A stretch of DNA of 64,000 nt from Amaranthus tricolor (taxonomy: Eukaryota; Streptophyta; Magnoliopsida; Caryophyllales; Amaranthaceae). Below the pieces are notes generated by a model. That model was not told the origin of the DNA and did no database searches. It saw only the letters and a program-made list of their open reading frames with translations. This document shows positions 36,669-48,700 of this stretch, one piece after another. The stretch spans positions 16,047,319 through 16,111,318 of the forward strand of contig NC_080056.1 in NCBI RefSeq assembly GCF_026212465.1, read 5' to 3'. A program made the position numbers and the translations under genes. Positions within the stretch are counted from its first letter, which is position 1. Every line of letters begins with the position of its first letter.

Positions 36669-37170
36669 AGAGCTGACTCTATCGGATCAAATGCTTCACC
36701 AATGTCAGTGAATTTTGCTCTTTGGCCAGGCGCCCAAGCAAGGTGAAGCCTTTGCAAATGACATTAAAAGAAACCCCAAAACGCCACTTTCTCATTTTCT
36801 TTCCTTTGGTGCTGTAGAGACCATCCCTATGTACATCTTCTTCTTATGCAACTCTTTTTTTGCCGTTTTTGTTCTCTCACATTTCCTTCTTTCCTCACTT
36901 GACTTATGTGAGAATTTACCTATATATACTCAATTATTTCTAAATTTTGAAGTCAAGCCTTTTGGATGCAAGTCTTAGAAACCTCTAAGCCTTGAGTGCT
37001 CTTTTAGGTCCTAAGTAGTTCATCATTTTTATAATAGTTTTTATCTTAATTTCTACAATTTTCTTCCGAGTTTTAGTTTAGTGTCTATGTAATTAATCCT
37101 TTTGCGATTTGTTTTTTTTTAATGAAAGTTTGAATCTTTGGGTTGATTATCTTTTGCACATGACTTACAT
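36669..37170. other. Non-coding interval between the solo LTR and a Copia fragment
   Basis: It contains an 87-codon plus-strand ORF (36715-36978) with a hydrophobic middle (IPMYIFFLCNSFFAVFVLSHF), but no family match I can name. The sequence after it, with AATGAAAGTTTGAATC, looks like a transcript 3' end or LTR U5. Confidence 0.3.
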
Positions 37171-37690
37171 AACTCGTCAATGTTATAGGATAAGTTAGGC
37201 ATTCCTCTATCTAAGTCATGAGAAGCAAGTTATTTAATAGTTTTCATATTTTAATGCCCAAGTCTTTTGTTCCATAGCCTCGGATAATTGGTCTAGGCCT
37301 TAAGACACTTAAAGCTAGACCATGAAACTTTGTTTGTGTGCATAGTATAAACATTATCATTTTTAGCATCGGAAACAGTGGTTATTCTAGATTTGATACA
37401 TTTTACCTCACATTTGTCTTTATTAAAGATATCTTGGTTTTTCTTATAGCATAGATGTGAGATGCTTAGGATATTACACTTACACCAATCAACCTAGAGC
37501 ACATCATCTAGGGAGCTAGGTGAGTCAGATCCACCTTTGCCCATGTCAAGAATATTGCATTTAGCCTTGTCTCCAAGTGTGATAGTTCCACTTGTATGTT
37601 CTTTGAATTCTTGAGGTACTATAATGGTGACACCCTCCTCATTAATGATGGTGACAGGGAAGGTGACTTTTCCTTCAAGCTTCACGCACT
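37170..37690 (-). pseudogene. Copia protease / GAG-pre-integrase fragment
   Basis: The minus strand reads EHTSGTITLGDKAKCNILDMGKGG and DSPSSLDDVL, then NILSISHLC-type sequence, DNVYTMHTNKVSWSSFKCLKA, and LWNKRLGH with a stop before NMKTIK. These are the region after the Copia protease and the pre-integrase H-containing domain (family text: LWHRRLGH). Several stops and shifts are present. Nothing of RT or RNase H follows to the left, so the copy is truncated. Confidence 0.7.
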
Positions 37691-37699
37691 ATTAAAGTG

Positions 37700-38420
37700 G
37701 AATACCTAATCAAAGTTTTATCCTCTAGGTCGATTTGATCCCATCAAAATTTGTGTCAGCTATTATGACCAATGGGTCAGATTGAGGGTACGTCACGCCG
37801 TTGAACCCATCCCGGTGAACATCATATTTGGCATGGGGGAGGATCTTTTAGTTTTGAGACCTCCATGAGTTTTGTTCTAAAGTAATGACGACTTTGAGAT
37901 GGTATTCAAACTCAACTATCTCTCTAGACTTCTAGAACATGACATAAGTGGGTTTTTTCTTTTTTACATCTCTCTTATCTTCCCTTTTAGATGACTCTCC
38001 AGATCTTTTAAAGTCATTCCCCTCCTACTTTCTCTAGTATTTATCCCACTTCTTATATTGTTTGAAGCACCCCTTTTGAATAAGGTCTTCAATGTTATTT
38101 CTCAGTACTTCGTCCAGGTGGCTAGGGTTGCCATGGAATTTGCACTGCACCTTTGAGTCATTACCCACCTTTTCCTTGGGAGCTGGTTTCTTCAAAAGGT
38201 CTTCATCCTTGTGCAGCTAGTAGATTTTCACTCTAGTAAAGGTGTGTGTGTGTAGAGGGAGGGGGGGAGGGGCAGGGGGAATTCTATAAATTTATGGAAC
38301 CTAGGCATATTTGGATCCTCCCTACTGCTGAGCAACCTGCCCCGGCCATTATTGATAATGATTATTTTTAATCTACTCTTTTTCCAGGGTTTTCGATACT
38401 TGGCCATTTTGTACACCGTT
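37700..38420 (-). pseudogene. Ty3/Gypsy gag-protease relic
   Basis: The minus strand shows PKEKVGNDSKVQCKFHGNPS, then LIQKGCFKQYKKW, which fits the knuckle region of Tat-like Gag (C, H and a following basic segment). Further along is GFNGVTYPQSDPLVIIADTN, the conserved stretch just before the Gypsy protease. Stops are frequent. It sits between two Copia pieces of the same orientation, suggesting nesting. Confidence 0.5.
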
Positions 38421-39638
38421 GGCGATGCTCTTAGAGTCCTCTACGCCTATATGGCACGGAGCATATTCCCTTACATCTTTTATGGTCTTTTAAGTATGAC
38501 CATTGATTGTTGAATTTCAAAGCCTCACTTTTTGGCCTATTCTGACCTTGACTGAACGAAAATGACGAGATGTTTTCTTTCAAATTAAGGACTTAAAGAC
38601 TCTTATAAAATTTTAACATATATTTGCGAAGAGTTACGCCCCTCCCCTGTTTTATGATCATCGTTTCCAAGCACTACTTAGTTTTGACGATTTTGGAATA
38701 GTGACCTTTATCTTTCTATCAAGTCATCAAAATTAGTAATTAATCCATCTTGCATACTTTGGACCCATTTTGGGCAGCTCCAGTCAGCATTAGGATGAAA
38801 TGTCCATGTTCATCTCGTTTTGAAGGCGCACTAGTGCTAGTGAGAAAGTATCAACCTCGTAAGCCAGATGAGCAGGGAACTTCACCCTTTTGGCTAAGGA
38901 TCCTACAAATTGTGGATGAAAGTTTTCTTCCTAAACAACCTTATTTATTTGTTGTCTGGGATACTTAGAGGTCGGCAAGTCTCCTATTTTACGTTTTGCA
39001 CCTCAGTTTGGGACTTTTCCCTTTGTCTTGTCCCCTAGAGCGTGATTCACTTTCTTCTTCTCTGCCTTAAAGCTTGGCAAGATCTGTGACAAGGAGTTTG
39101 GGTCCTACTATACTCTGGATTTTCTTTTGTTTCCCAACCTGTTAAGTACTAAGCGTCTTCCTCCCTCCTTGATCATTCCTCCTAACCCCCTTATTGAAGC
39201 TTTGGATTCAGACTTGTAATAATCAATTTCAATCCGACCCTTCTATAGATGGTTCTTCCCTTAGTGGATTAACTCGGTCTGTTTGGTTACATGTACCAGC
39301 AATAATTCTATTCAAAAGTATTTTTTATTGATACTTCCATATGGGATCAAGATTGACTCCCTCTCCTTTTCATTGTGATTCCCTATGGCCTCTAAAGCGG
39401 TTTAATCCTCTACAGGTCCTAGTGCTTTTTACCTCATGGACAAAGGATTTATCCTCTTTTAACTCATTGAAGCATTGAAAATGGATGATAGATTGTAGAT
39501 GTTGCAGGGTGGGCCCTCCCAGATGGAGCATCCACTCCCCTACATATGGTTATTGCATTGGCTAGGGTTGTAGCCAAGTTAACTAAGTTGTTTTCTCATA
39601 TTTTAGCCACTCTTGACCTAAGAGTCTTCAAACATCCT
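38421..39638. other. Unassigned, possibly decayed retroelement sequence
   Basis: GC is higher than in flanking DNA and many short frames exist on both strands, for example plus 38750-38968. No motif is decisive. I treat it as part of the nested Gypsy relic without assigning domains. Confidence 0.3.
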
Positions 39639-39866
39639 CTATTTGTGAGTATTGTTTAGATCACCTTTTGGAACATAATAGATAAAGTTAGGATTCTTTA
39701 TGTTTCCATTTTGCCTAAAACGTGATGGCGTACTGCTCTTTGACTTTGTGCTTTTGAACGACGTTTTTTCATATTGGTGAAAATTCTTAAAGAGAAATTT
39801 TTTGTTAAAAAGAATAATATGCCCTCCGTCTAGCTTAAAATTGTTTTTGTCTAGAACTAGACACAA
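39639..39866 (-). pseudogene. Copia gag C-terminal fragment
   Basis: A 75-codon frame rich in Lys, Ser and Phe: KKFLFKNFHQYEKTSFKSTK and then GNIKNPNFIYYVPKGDLNNT. The Lys/Ser-rich stretch followed by a VPKG-like segment resembles the Gag end of large Copia elements, just upstream of protease. With the protease/pre-integrase piece at 37170-37690 it could form one element split by about 2 kb. Confidence 0.4.
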
Positions 39867-41095
39867 TTAATTTGCACTAAATCTATAGTTAGTGTTAGGG
39901 TTGATTTCAAGAGAGATTTGCTCGTTAAGAGGCTTATTTTTGGCTATCTAATCATTCTTACAATAAGACCACCTTGATTAATATGACTGCACAAATAAAG
40001 AGGGTTGAGAGGGCCTAAATAAGTTCTTTGAGGACCTCCTCTAACACCTAAGTCAATAATAATAAGAAATGAGTACTTTACAAGCCTCATTTCAAGTGTA
40101 TAATGACTCTTCGCTTGGAAGACCTATACTAGTATTTGTTTATAATGTGAGGCCTTAGTCATTTCTCTTATCCTACAAGAGTTACTGAAGTTATTATATG
40201 CAAGAATGATTGAATGCAATAAGTGTTAATCATTCTCAGTGAATGCAATTCAGAAAACAACTTGATTCAGTAGTAAGTTTAGTCAGAGTTTTGATACCTT
40301 GAGAGTAATGACTGAAGGAGTATTTATGTCTCATCACTTGACATAAATTCCAATGGTCGTTAACTATATCAAAGAATACCTGATTTATCATTGAAAAGTT
40401 ACTGGTAATTTCGGGGTGGTTTCCTTGTAGAGTCGGCTATAAACTCTTACGTGCAATCCATTATCAACTACAAAGGATAGTGTTTCTCATTTTAGACAGA
40501 CCCCTACATATTCTCAGCAAAAAGTACATTTATGTACAATAAAAACATATGAGGTATGCAGAGTAGAAAACTAAGGAAAAGCCCAAAATTAAGAGATAGA
40601 ACATACCATTTAGAGGCAAATCAGTAGAAATATTGACACCATTTAAATCATGATGTTCAGGAGATTTATAGTAAGAACTACCTCCATTAAAGACCTATTT
40701 CTCAGCATCATCCCATTTAGAAGGGACACTTTTTCTTCACACAATGAAATTAAAAATTGGTCTTCTTGGTGTTAAAAGAGCCTCTAATTTTCTATTACTA
40801 AAATTCTCTCTTCTTTGAGGGAATGGTAAAACTAAGAGAGTATAAGAGAAAGAAATATAAGAATGAAAGAGATTAAAAAAATGAGAGTGATGTGAAAAAT
40901 AAGAGTAAAAATGAGAGAATAAGTGAAAGGGAATGAGAGAGTAGAAGAGAGATGTGAATATTAGGATTTTGAATATGAAAATAGGGTTAAAATTAAGGTT
41001 TAAGGGATTGGGTAAAAACCGAACAAAAAAAAACGGTTCAACATTCTAAATTAATGCTGAAATTTAAATGTTGGATTCGTGACTAGCATCTGGTC
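39867..41095. other. Non-coding interval
   Basis: No gene is recognised. There is a purine-rich GAGAGAATAAG-type segment at 40840-40950. Confidence 0.4.
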
Positions 41096-42085
41096 GCTGA
41101 CTAGTCCCCAAATGGTAGCATTTTTGTATGATTTTTCCACATGATAGCATCTAGTTTATGATAACGTCGAACTTTCAAATGTTGTAACAATTTCAATTTC
41201 ATTCAAATTCTTGGAATTCTTGATAAAAGGTGCATTATATTAAGCATTATTACATAAGTCATAATGTTCACTTAATGTACTTAATTAGGATTATAAAGCT
41301 CAAAAACATTTATACACATTACATTTAAGGTGCATTTCAAGCACTAATACACAATTCTTAATCAAGACTACATTTAAGATGCTTTTAAAGATGATGCCTT
41401 GGAAGTGGTCCTTTTACCCTTTGCCACACTCTTACCCTTCTTTTACTTAGATGTCAACCCAACCTTGCAAGTCTTCACATTATATCCAAACTCCTTGCAT
41501 CTATTACACTTCATAGTCTTAGACCTCTTTCCCTTTTTTTGTAATTGTGTATTAGTGCTTGAAATGCATCTTATATGTAATGTGTATAGATGTTTTTGAA
41601 CTTTATAATCTAGTTAAGTACATTAAGTGAACATTATGACTTATGCAATAGTGCTTAAAGCACAGTTTTTTCAGAAATGCCAACAATTTGAATGATAATA
41701 AAATTATTACAACATTTGAGAGTGTTGATGACTTTAATTTCTACCTCTGTAGCTTTCACTGGAGTGTTATTTAAAGATCCGGGCATCACTAATGCTAGGG
41801 AAGAATATGGTGCTTAAAGATGGTGAAAATGGTTGAAAAATCTTTTAGGGAAGAAAGGTAGCTGTGTTGCTGCATAGAAATGATTTTGGGCAAATTATAA
41901 AGACAACAACCAATACTTAGTAAGGGTAGAAACGTCAAATGGTGAATTAAACGGAAATAGGGAAGAATTCAACAGATAATGTCACGTCAGCTAGATAGTA
42001 CATAAACTGGATGCTACCATGTGGAAAAATCTTACAATAATGCTACCACTTGCATTTTAGGAAAGTTTGATGCTACCATATATAA
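41096..42085. mobile_element. Long-inverted-repeat (MULE/foldback-type) element 1
   Basis: The left arm (41112-41390) reads ATGGTAGCATTTTTGTATGA, TTTTTCCACATGATAGCAT, then AAGGTGCATTATATTAAGCA and TTCACTTAATGTACTTAATT. The right arm has the complements (AGTACATTAAGTGAACATTA at about 41615; ATGCTACCATGTGGAAAAAT near 42014). A 66-codon ORF (41399-41599) in the loop is not recognisable. The right arm is longer than the left. Confidence 0.6.
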
Positions 42086-42477
42086 TTTCTTATTAATTAA
42101 TAACCTTGTCATTTTCTCAATTGTAGAGAATAATGGTTTATCTCAAAAAAAGAGAATTCAATGCCTTGGAATTAACTGGATTTAATTTCATATAATGAGC
42201 CTTAAATGTTATATTATATCTAAAAGGAAAAATTTTGTTGTATATAATAATTGAACAAAAGAATGTCGACAAATTCACTACAAATAAATAATGAGATGAC
42301 GACTATGGTTGTCAACTTTTTAAAATGAGTTGCCGAAACTAACTACTACCACGCTACAAGAACGAATAAGTCGTCGAAACTTTTAAAAGAAGAACAAAAA
42401 AAAACCAAAAAATAGCGCCACTTTGGAGACCCGTTAGCGACCAAGTCAAAATCACCAATTAAAAAATTAACGAAAAA

Positions 42478-42995
42478 TTACACATGGTAGCATTGGACTT
42501 TTATGAAACACGAGTGGTAGCATTTTTGTAAGATTTTTCCATATGATAGCATCCAGTTTATGCACTATCTAATAGCCGTAGCATTTTCCCTTAAATTCTT
42601 GGCAATTTCCTTTTAATTCACCATTTTGACGTTTGTACCCTTATTAAGTGTTTGTTGTCGTCTTTATTATTTGCCATTAATCATTTTTATGCTCTTAAGT
42701 GTTTAATTCACTCAAATTGTTGTCTTTATAAATTACCCTAATTAAGTACATATGTATTAGTGCTTAAAATGCAACTTTATAATCCTATTTAAGTACATTA
42801 AGTGAACATTATGGTTATGTAATAGTGCTTAATGCACCTTTTGTCAAAAATGTCAACATTTTATAACATTTGAGAGCGTTGTGTAATTAAACGGTAAATT
42901 AAACGTCAAAATGGTGAATTAAACATTTGAGAGTATAAAAATGGTTTAAGGCAAATTATAAACACAACAACCAACACTTAATCAAGGTCATCGTG
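42478..42995. mobile_element. Long-inverted-repeat element 2, same family as element 1
   Basis: The left arm starts ACATGGTAGCATTGG and carries AAGATTTTTCCATATGATAG and TAATTCACCATTTTGACGTT. The right arm repeats these inverted (AACGTCAAAATGGTGAATTA, then CAAATTATAAACACAACAAC). It is shorter than element 1 and shares the 'TTCACTTAATGTACTTAAAT'-type inner sequence. Confidence 0.55.
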
Positions 42996-42999
42996 TGTT

Positions 43000-43181
43000 G
43001 AGTTGCAGGCTTCCGAGATGCTGCATATTTCACTCTCTTTGTAGATCTATCTTGAGCCAAGGGACTCTTTAACCACACTCTCCTTTATGAGTATGAGTTT
43101 TCGTCTTCCTTTCGTCCCTAGACCTTAATCATAGTTTTCATATGAATGGGATACACTAGGTATGATGATGATGATGATGAA
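43000..43181 (+). mobile_element. Non-LTR retroelement 3' tail (RTE LINE or SINE)
   Basis: GCAGGCTTCCGAGATGCTGC, AAGGGACTCTTTAACCACAC, GAGTATGAGTTTTCGTCTTC, CGTCCCTAGACC and GGGATACACTAGGTATG(ATG)n follow in the order seen at 10560-10651. The simple-repeat tail runs 43161-43180. It is 5'-truncated. Confidence 0.5.
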
Positions 43182-43860
43182 CATAATCCTTTAAATAAAT
43201 TGAAATTTTGTTAAAGGTTTGTGAATCTTAAGAACATACCAATCAAAGATCAAAAGGTAAGGATCAAGAACACTTAAACACCAAAACCAACCCTTGAATT
43301 TTTTTTCCTTTTTCTCCCTTTTTCTCTCGAATGTCGAATGCTTTTAGAGTTGAATGATTTGTAGGTAGCATGCATGCATCATATTCCCTATGGAGATTGG
43401 TAGGATAGCCTGAAAATCCAAAAGGAGTTGAATGATTTTAGAGTTTATTGAAGATGGTAGATGGAAAAAGAGGAAAACACACACATTCAAAAACTTAATG
43501 TCAAAATAAGTGGGTATTATGCGGTATAAAATTTCGACATGCAAGGCTTGCGAATGCTTATTGTCTTGAAACATGATCCTGATACAAACAAGGTTTCCGA
43601 CAGTATCATTGTGAATAAGAGTAAAGGAAAGCATGTCGAGAAAAATAGTTTCATACATTTATTAGAGAAAAGCAGCGTCAACACATTACCAAAGGGTAGG
43701 ATTGAGATCCTTGGCGGTTTTAAGATTCACGATTTCCTTTTTTTAGTTGGAGAAATGATGCAGTCAAGAACATTATGAAATTGTGCTTGAACTTTGAAAA
43801 GAGCAATTATGGGTGATTTTGACTTGAATCATTATCTAAAGTGAATGAAATGGGTAATTC
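43182..43860. other. Non-coding interval with one short ORF
   Basis: A 79-codon plus-strand ORF (43539-43778, MQGLRMLIVLKHDPDTNKVS) is hydrophilic and has no recognised family. Nothing else is seen. Confidence 0.3.
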
Positions 43861-43867
43861 ACATTAC

Positions 43868-44470
43868 TAATGTTTATGGTGGGGCTTCGCTGTACTACAG
43901 TGCTTTGCTAACTCGAAGCCACCCGCTATGACTATGAGAATGGCGCTTTCCTAAGGCCTTGCCTTGTCAACTTTGCTACCAACACTTGGCTAATTCTTGA
44001 ACCTTCTCAGATCACCAACTAAGGCCCCTAAATGACTGCTTAGGTGAAAGCTAGTCTTCTAAACGGATTTGACGTATTCCTTGCTTCAGTCTGTTAGGCT
44101 GGCCAGAGTGCTTTTCGTAAAAATAAAAAAGAGTTCGTGGACTAGTAGACTGAGAGGGCTCCGTTTATAATGCCACATCAACAGTTATAGTAAAGAAAAT
44201 TATACGAAAAGAAAGGGCAGATACGAAATAAGCATAGCGGATGCCTCGAATGGACGTGAAGTGGTTGATATTATCTCTTCAGGACCAGAGCTTCCCGAAA
44301 ACAAATCTAGTGGAGGCAGGGTGGGGCCTGTAGCTTGGAGGATTAGAGCACGTATTCCATAATCAGATGGAATATAAATGCCGCAGGAACGGTAAATAAA
44401 AATTACTAAGGTAGTTTAGTGGCTTGGCTTACAAAAGGAACTACTGATATATCTTTTCTTTCTATTGTAA
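43868..44470. other. Possible organelle-derived (mitochondrial-like) insertion
   Basis: GC content and codon-neutral texture change abruptly from the AT-rich surroundings. Phrases such as TGGGGCTTCGCTGTACTACA, CTTCAGTCTGTTAGGCTGGC and GCGGATGCCTCGAATGGACG look like plant mitochondrial intergenic DNA. No gene can be identified in it. This is texture-based and uncertain. Confidence 0.3.
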
Positions 44471-45354
44471 AGCAAAAAGTCTCATGGTAAACCTCTCCTT
44501 ATTGCTTAGGCTCCTCTTTTCCTCATCAATTCTCCATATTACTTCAAGTTTGTAGTTTGTCCTTTAAGCACAATATTATACTATCCTTGCAATTATGGTG
44601 AATGTAGCGTTTATTTGATGAACCACTTTAAATCTTGTGTTCTTTATTGCTTTGTTGATTTTGTCGTTAATCAAAATCTTTCATATTTGGTTCATACATT
44701 CATATATACCATAAACATTTATTTAACCTCAAGTTGTGATCTTAGGTGTGTGTGAGTGTCCCTCATATCATGTTTTTTTGTACAAAATTGTAATGATGAG
44801 GTATGAGAATGAGATTTAGTTATAATTATCACGTAATATTTTATGTCCTTCCGATGATAATAATTATCTTATGCTTAACCATTTATTTTCTTCATAATTT
44901 TTTCATCACTATCTATTACTAACTTCTTACGTGGTAATCATTGACAATGAATTTTATGAAGAAAAATCAAAAGATTGAATTTTGATAAAGATCACATAAG
45001 CCTTGTTAAATTTTAAGTATCAATTCATCATTAAATGCAAAATTACCAAACCACTTTTAGGAGAGTTGAATTGAGAAGATAGTACCTTCTCCATGGAGAT
45101 TGTAGATTAGATTCATATTTTATAGTATTTCCTTTCTTTAACAAATAATTTAATCTAATTGATTTGGTAATTAGTATTGATTAGATGATAATGATTTTGT
45201 TTGATAGACGCTCTGGCTAATTTTCCCCCCATATTTTACAATGAAAAGTTTGGACTAGAAACTTTGTAAAACACGACTTATTATTATATCTACATTTCAA
45301 TTATGCGCTATTATCTTTCCTTTTTTTTTGGATGCGCAAATTTTAATTCACTTG
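44471..45354. other. AT-rich DNA without genes
   Basis: No ORF, TIR or LTR boundary is visible. The sequence flanks the Copia insertion on its left; the 5 bases before the LTR are ACTTG. Confidence 0.4.
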
Positions 45355-45712
45355 TGTAGAAATGAGTGTTATTGGTTGTGAGATTAATTCTCCCTAATTT
45401 GAGGGGAAACATTAATCATAATAGTTATAGGAATTGTAGGAGAGTAAACAATGTGCATCATTGTTTTCTTAAAGAACATTCCTTATTTAGCATTCCTAAT
45501 TTAGGGCTTACATTATTATATAATGCTTAGGTTGTAATGTTGTTTAATAATTTTGAACACAATCCACATCAAGAAAGGTTAAAAAAAGTTTATTTTCTTA
45601 CAATTACCTTCATAGTGGTTATTTGTTGACTCTTAAAATATTATAATTCTTGTGAGTTTTCGATTTCATATTATTTAGTAGAAGTCACCTTTCCCCTGCT
45701 AGAGCTCTAACA
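45355..45712 (+). repeat. 5' LTR of Copia A
   Basis: Starts TGTAGAAATGAGTG and ends GAGCTCTAACA. Near-identical to the LTR at 51861-52225 on the other strand. Confidence 0.9.
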
Positions 45713-45714
45713 AT

Positions 45715-45727
45715 TGGTATCAGAGCC
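45715..45727 (+). promoter_or_regulatory. Primer binding site (initiator tRNA-Met) of Copia A
   Basis: TGGTATCAGAGCC, two bases after the LTR. This is the standard plant Copia complement of the 3' end of initiator methionine tRNA. Confidence 0.93.
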
Positions 45728-45777
45728 AACGTTAAAACCTTAAGTGGTTAAATTTTTTTTATTTAAAAATAATTATA

Positions 45778-48700
45778 ATGGCTTCTACTGGTGGAACGGT
45801 AAAAGTTGGGAAATACGAGATTGAAAAATCTAATGGGAAAAATAATTGGAGGATGCAGATGAAAAATCTGTTAATTTCAGAAAAGTTGCACAAGGCATTA
45901 GCAGGAAAAAAACAAAAACCCGAGGACATAAAAGATGAGGATTGGGTAGAACTAGATCTTGAAGCACGAGCGGCTATAATCTTGTGCCTAGAGAAGGATG
46001 TTGCTTTCTTGGTAAATGAAGAAGCAACGGCCGCTGGCATGTGGTCAAAGTTAGAGTCGAATTTCATGACGAAAACTCTAACAAACAAAATCTACTTAAA
46101 ATCCAAATTGTATACATGCAAGATGGAAGCAGGCACCTCAATCCGGGAATATATCAATAAGTTTGATAGGATTATATCAGACTTGAAGGATATAGATGTG
46201 AAGGTAGATGAGGAAGATTAAGCACTGATGTTATTGCTTTCATTACCGAAGTCCTATGAAAATTTGGTTCAAACATTAATGCTTGTGGGTGATACTCTAA
46301 CCATGGATGAGACTAGAACATCGCTTTTAGCGGATGACCTTTAAAAGGTCGCTACAAGTGGAATGATGTCTAGTAATGGGAGAGAATACAATGAACAAGC
46401 ATAAGGATTGTTTGCAAACAGAGGAAGGAGCAATGAAAGAGGAAGCGGCAAGGGAGGAAAGTCTAGATCAAAATCTAGACCTCTTGCGGAAAGACCATGT
46501 TTCAAATGTGGTGAGCTTGGTCATTTTAAAGCTAATTGCCCAAATAAGAGGGTAATATTCAATAAGAACAACAACGGCAACTCTAGAGGAAAGCAACAAG
46601 AAAAACAAGAGGCGAGTTATGTCTCAAATGAAGAGGATGATTATTGTTACTCGGTTTCAGAACCATGCAATGAGATATCTGGTAAATGGATGCTTGATTC
46701 AGGAGCATCTCACCATATGTGCCCAAACAGGAAGTGGTTTTCAACTTAACAGAGTTTAGATGGTGGTACTATTTTGATGGGAAACGATCATGCTTGTAAG
46801 ACTGTCGGGTTAGGTACTATCCGAATCAAGATGCATGATGGAACAATAATAACCTTGAAGGATGTGAGACACATCCCAAATTTGGGAAAGAACCTTATTT
46901 CTCTTGGGTTGTTAGAGAAAAATGGATGCAAAATAGTCTTGGAGAATGGAGTTTTAAAAGTTGTTCATGGTTCCTTGGTAGTGATGAAGGGAATTCGTCA
47001 CGGTAATCTTTATCCTATTTTGGGGACAACTGTTATAGGTGAATTAGCAGTTGGAATATGTGGAAGTAAAGAGCAAACAGAATGCACCAGGATATAGCAC
47101 ATGCGCCTTGGGCATATGTTAGAAAAAGGTCTATCATTGCTTAGTGGACAAGGTTTGTTGAAGAACGTGAAGAAGCCACAAATGGAATTCTGTGAGCATT
47201 GTGTGTATGGAAAAGCAAACAGGGTAAAGTTCTCTACAAGCAACCACAAAAGCAGAGGATTATTAGACTATGTGCATACAGATGTTTGGGGTCCGGCTAA
47301 AGTTGCTTCCAAGGGAGCTTCCAAGTATTATGTTACATTTGTTGATGATTATTCTAAATATGCTTGGATTTATTTTCTTAAGCATAAGAATGAAGTATTC
47401 GACATTTTCAAGCGGTGGAGAGCAATGGTTGAGAATAGAACAGGTCGAAAGCTAAAAACTATTCGGTCTGATAATGGTACCGAATACACAAAGGGAGATT
47501 TCAAGGAGTTTTGTGATCAGGAAGGCATTGTGAGACACAGGACAGTCAGAGACACACCACAAACGAATGGAGTCGCAGAAAGACTGAATCGTACGCTACT
47601 TGAGAAGGCAAGTTGTATGCGCTCTAATTCTGGGCTAGGCAAAGAATGGTGGCAGAATCGGTTGCTACAACTTGTTATATAGTAAATCGATCCCCACATT
47701 TGTATTTAGATGGAGACACACCTTATAAAGTGTGGTCAGGTGAACATGCAAATTACGAGAGGCTTAGAGTCTTTGGATGCACGGCTTATTATCATGTTAA
47801 AGATAACAAGCTTGATGAAAGAGCCAAGAAAGCAATCGTTTTGGGGTATCCAAAATGGATTCAGGGATATCGTCTTTAGAGCATAGAAGATTCTAAATTT
47901 GTAATCAGCAGGGATGTGACGTTTGATGAAAAATCAATGGTAGCTTTACGGAAAGCTATGTTGCCTAATGATGGTGATGTTGGAATGACTACAAATACTC
48001 AAGTGGTGGAGATTGAATCTAGAAACCAATAAGGTTCTAGTCATGTTCAGGTGGAGCATCCTAGTGTTACTCAAGATGAGGAGGAGGATGAGCTTGATCA
48101 TGAGGAGATTTAGCAAGAAAATGTACATTTACAACAACAACAACAGCAGGATTCTTTGGCATCCACTAGGCCAAAGAGGAATTGTAAATTAGTTCAGAAG
48201 TTTGGGTCAGACGAACCTTTGAGACATTTTGGGCAGGTAAACTTGGTAGATTATGCACTCTCGGTGGAGGATGATGAGCCGGTCACCTTCAAACAAGCTA
48301 TAAAAGACAAAGATAGTGAGAGTTGGTTGGTTGCTATGGAAGAAGAGATGTAATCTCTTCATAAAAACAAGACATGGGAGGTAGTCCCATTGCCTGTAGG
48401 AAAGACTGCTATTGGTTGTAAGTGGGTATACACTTCTAAGCTAGATAAAGTAAGGTATAAGGCTAGGCTAGTGGCCAAGGGATTTGCACAAAAAGAAGGT
48501 GTTGATTACAATGAGATATTTTCTCCAGTGGTAAAACACACTTCTACTCGGGTGCTGTTGAGTCTTGTAGCTCATGGAGATCTTGAGCTGGAACAACTTG
48601 ATGTGAAGACAGCCTTCTTACATGGTGACTTGGATGAAGAAATCTATATGTATCAACCTGAGGAGTTTAAGGTTGAGGGTAAAGAGAATTTGGTATGTCG

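Noticed and set aside
43344..43778. Overlapping 104- and 79-codon ORFs on opposite strands
   Set aside because: No motif, no paralogue in the window, and mutual overlap; probably chance.
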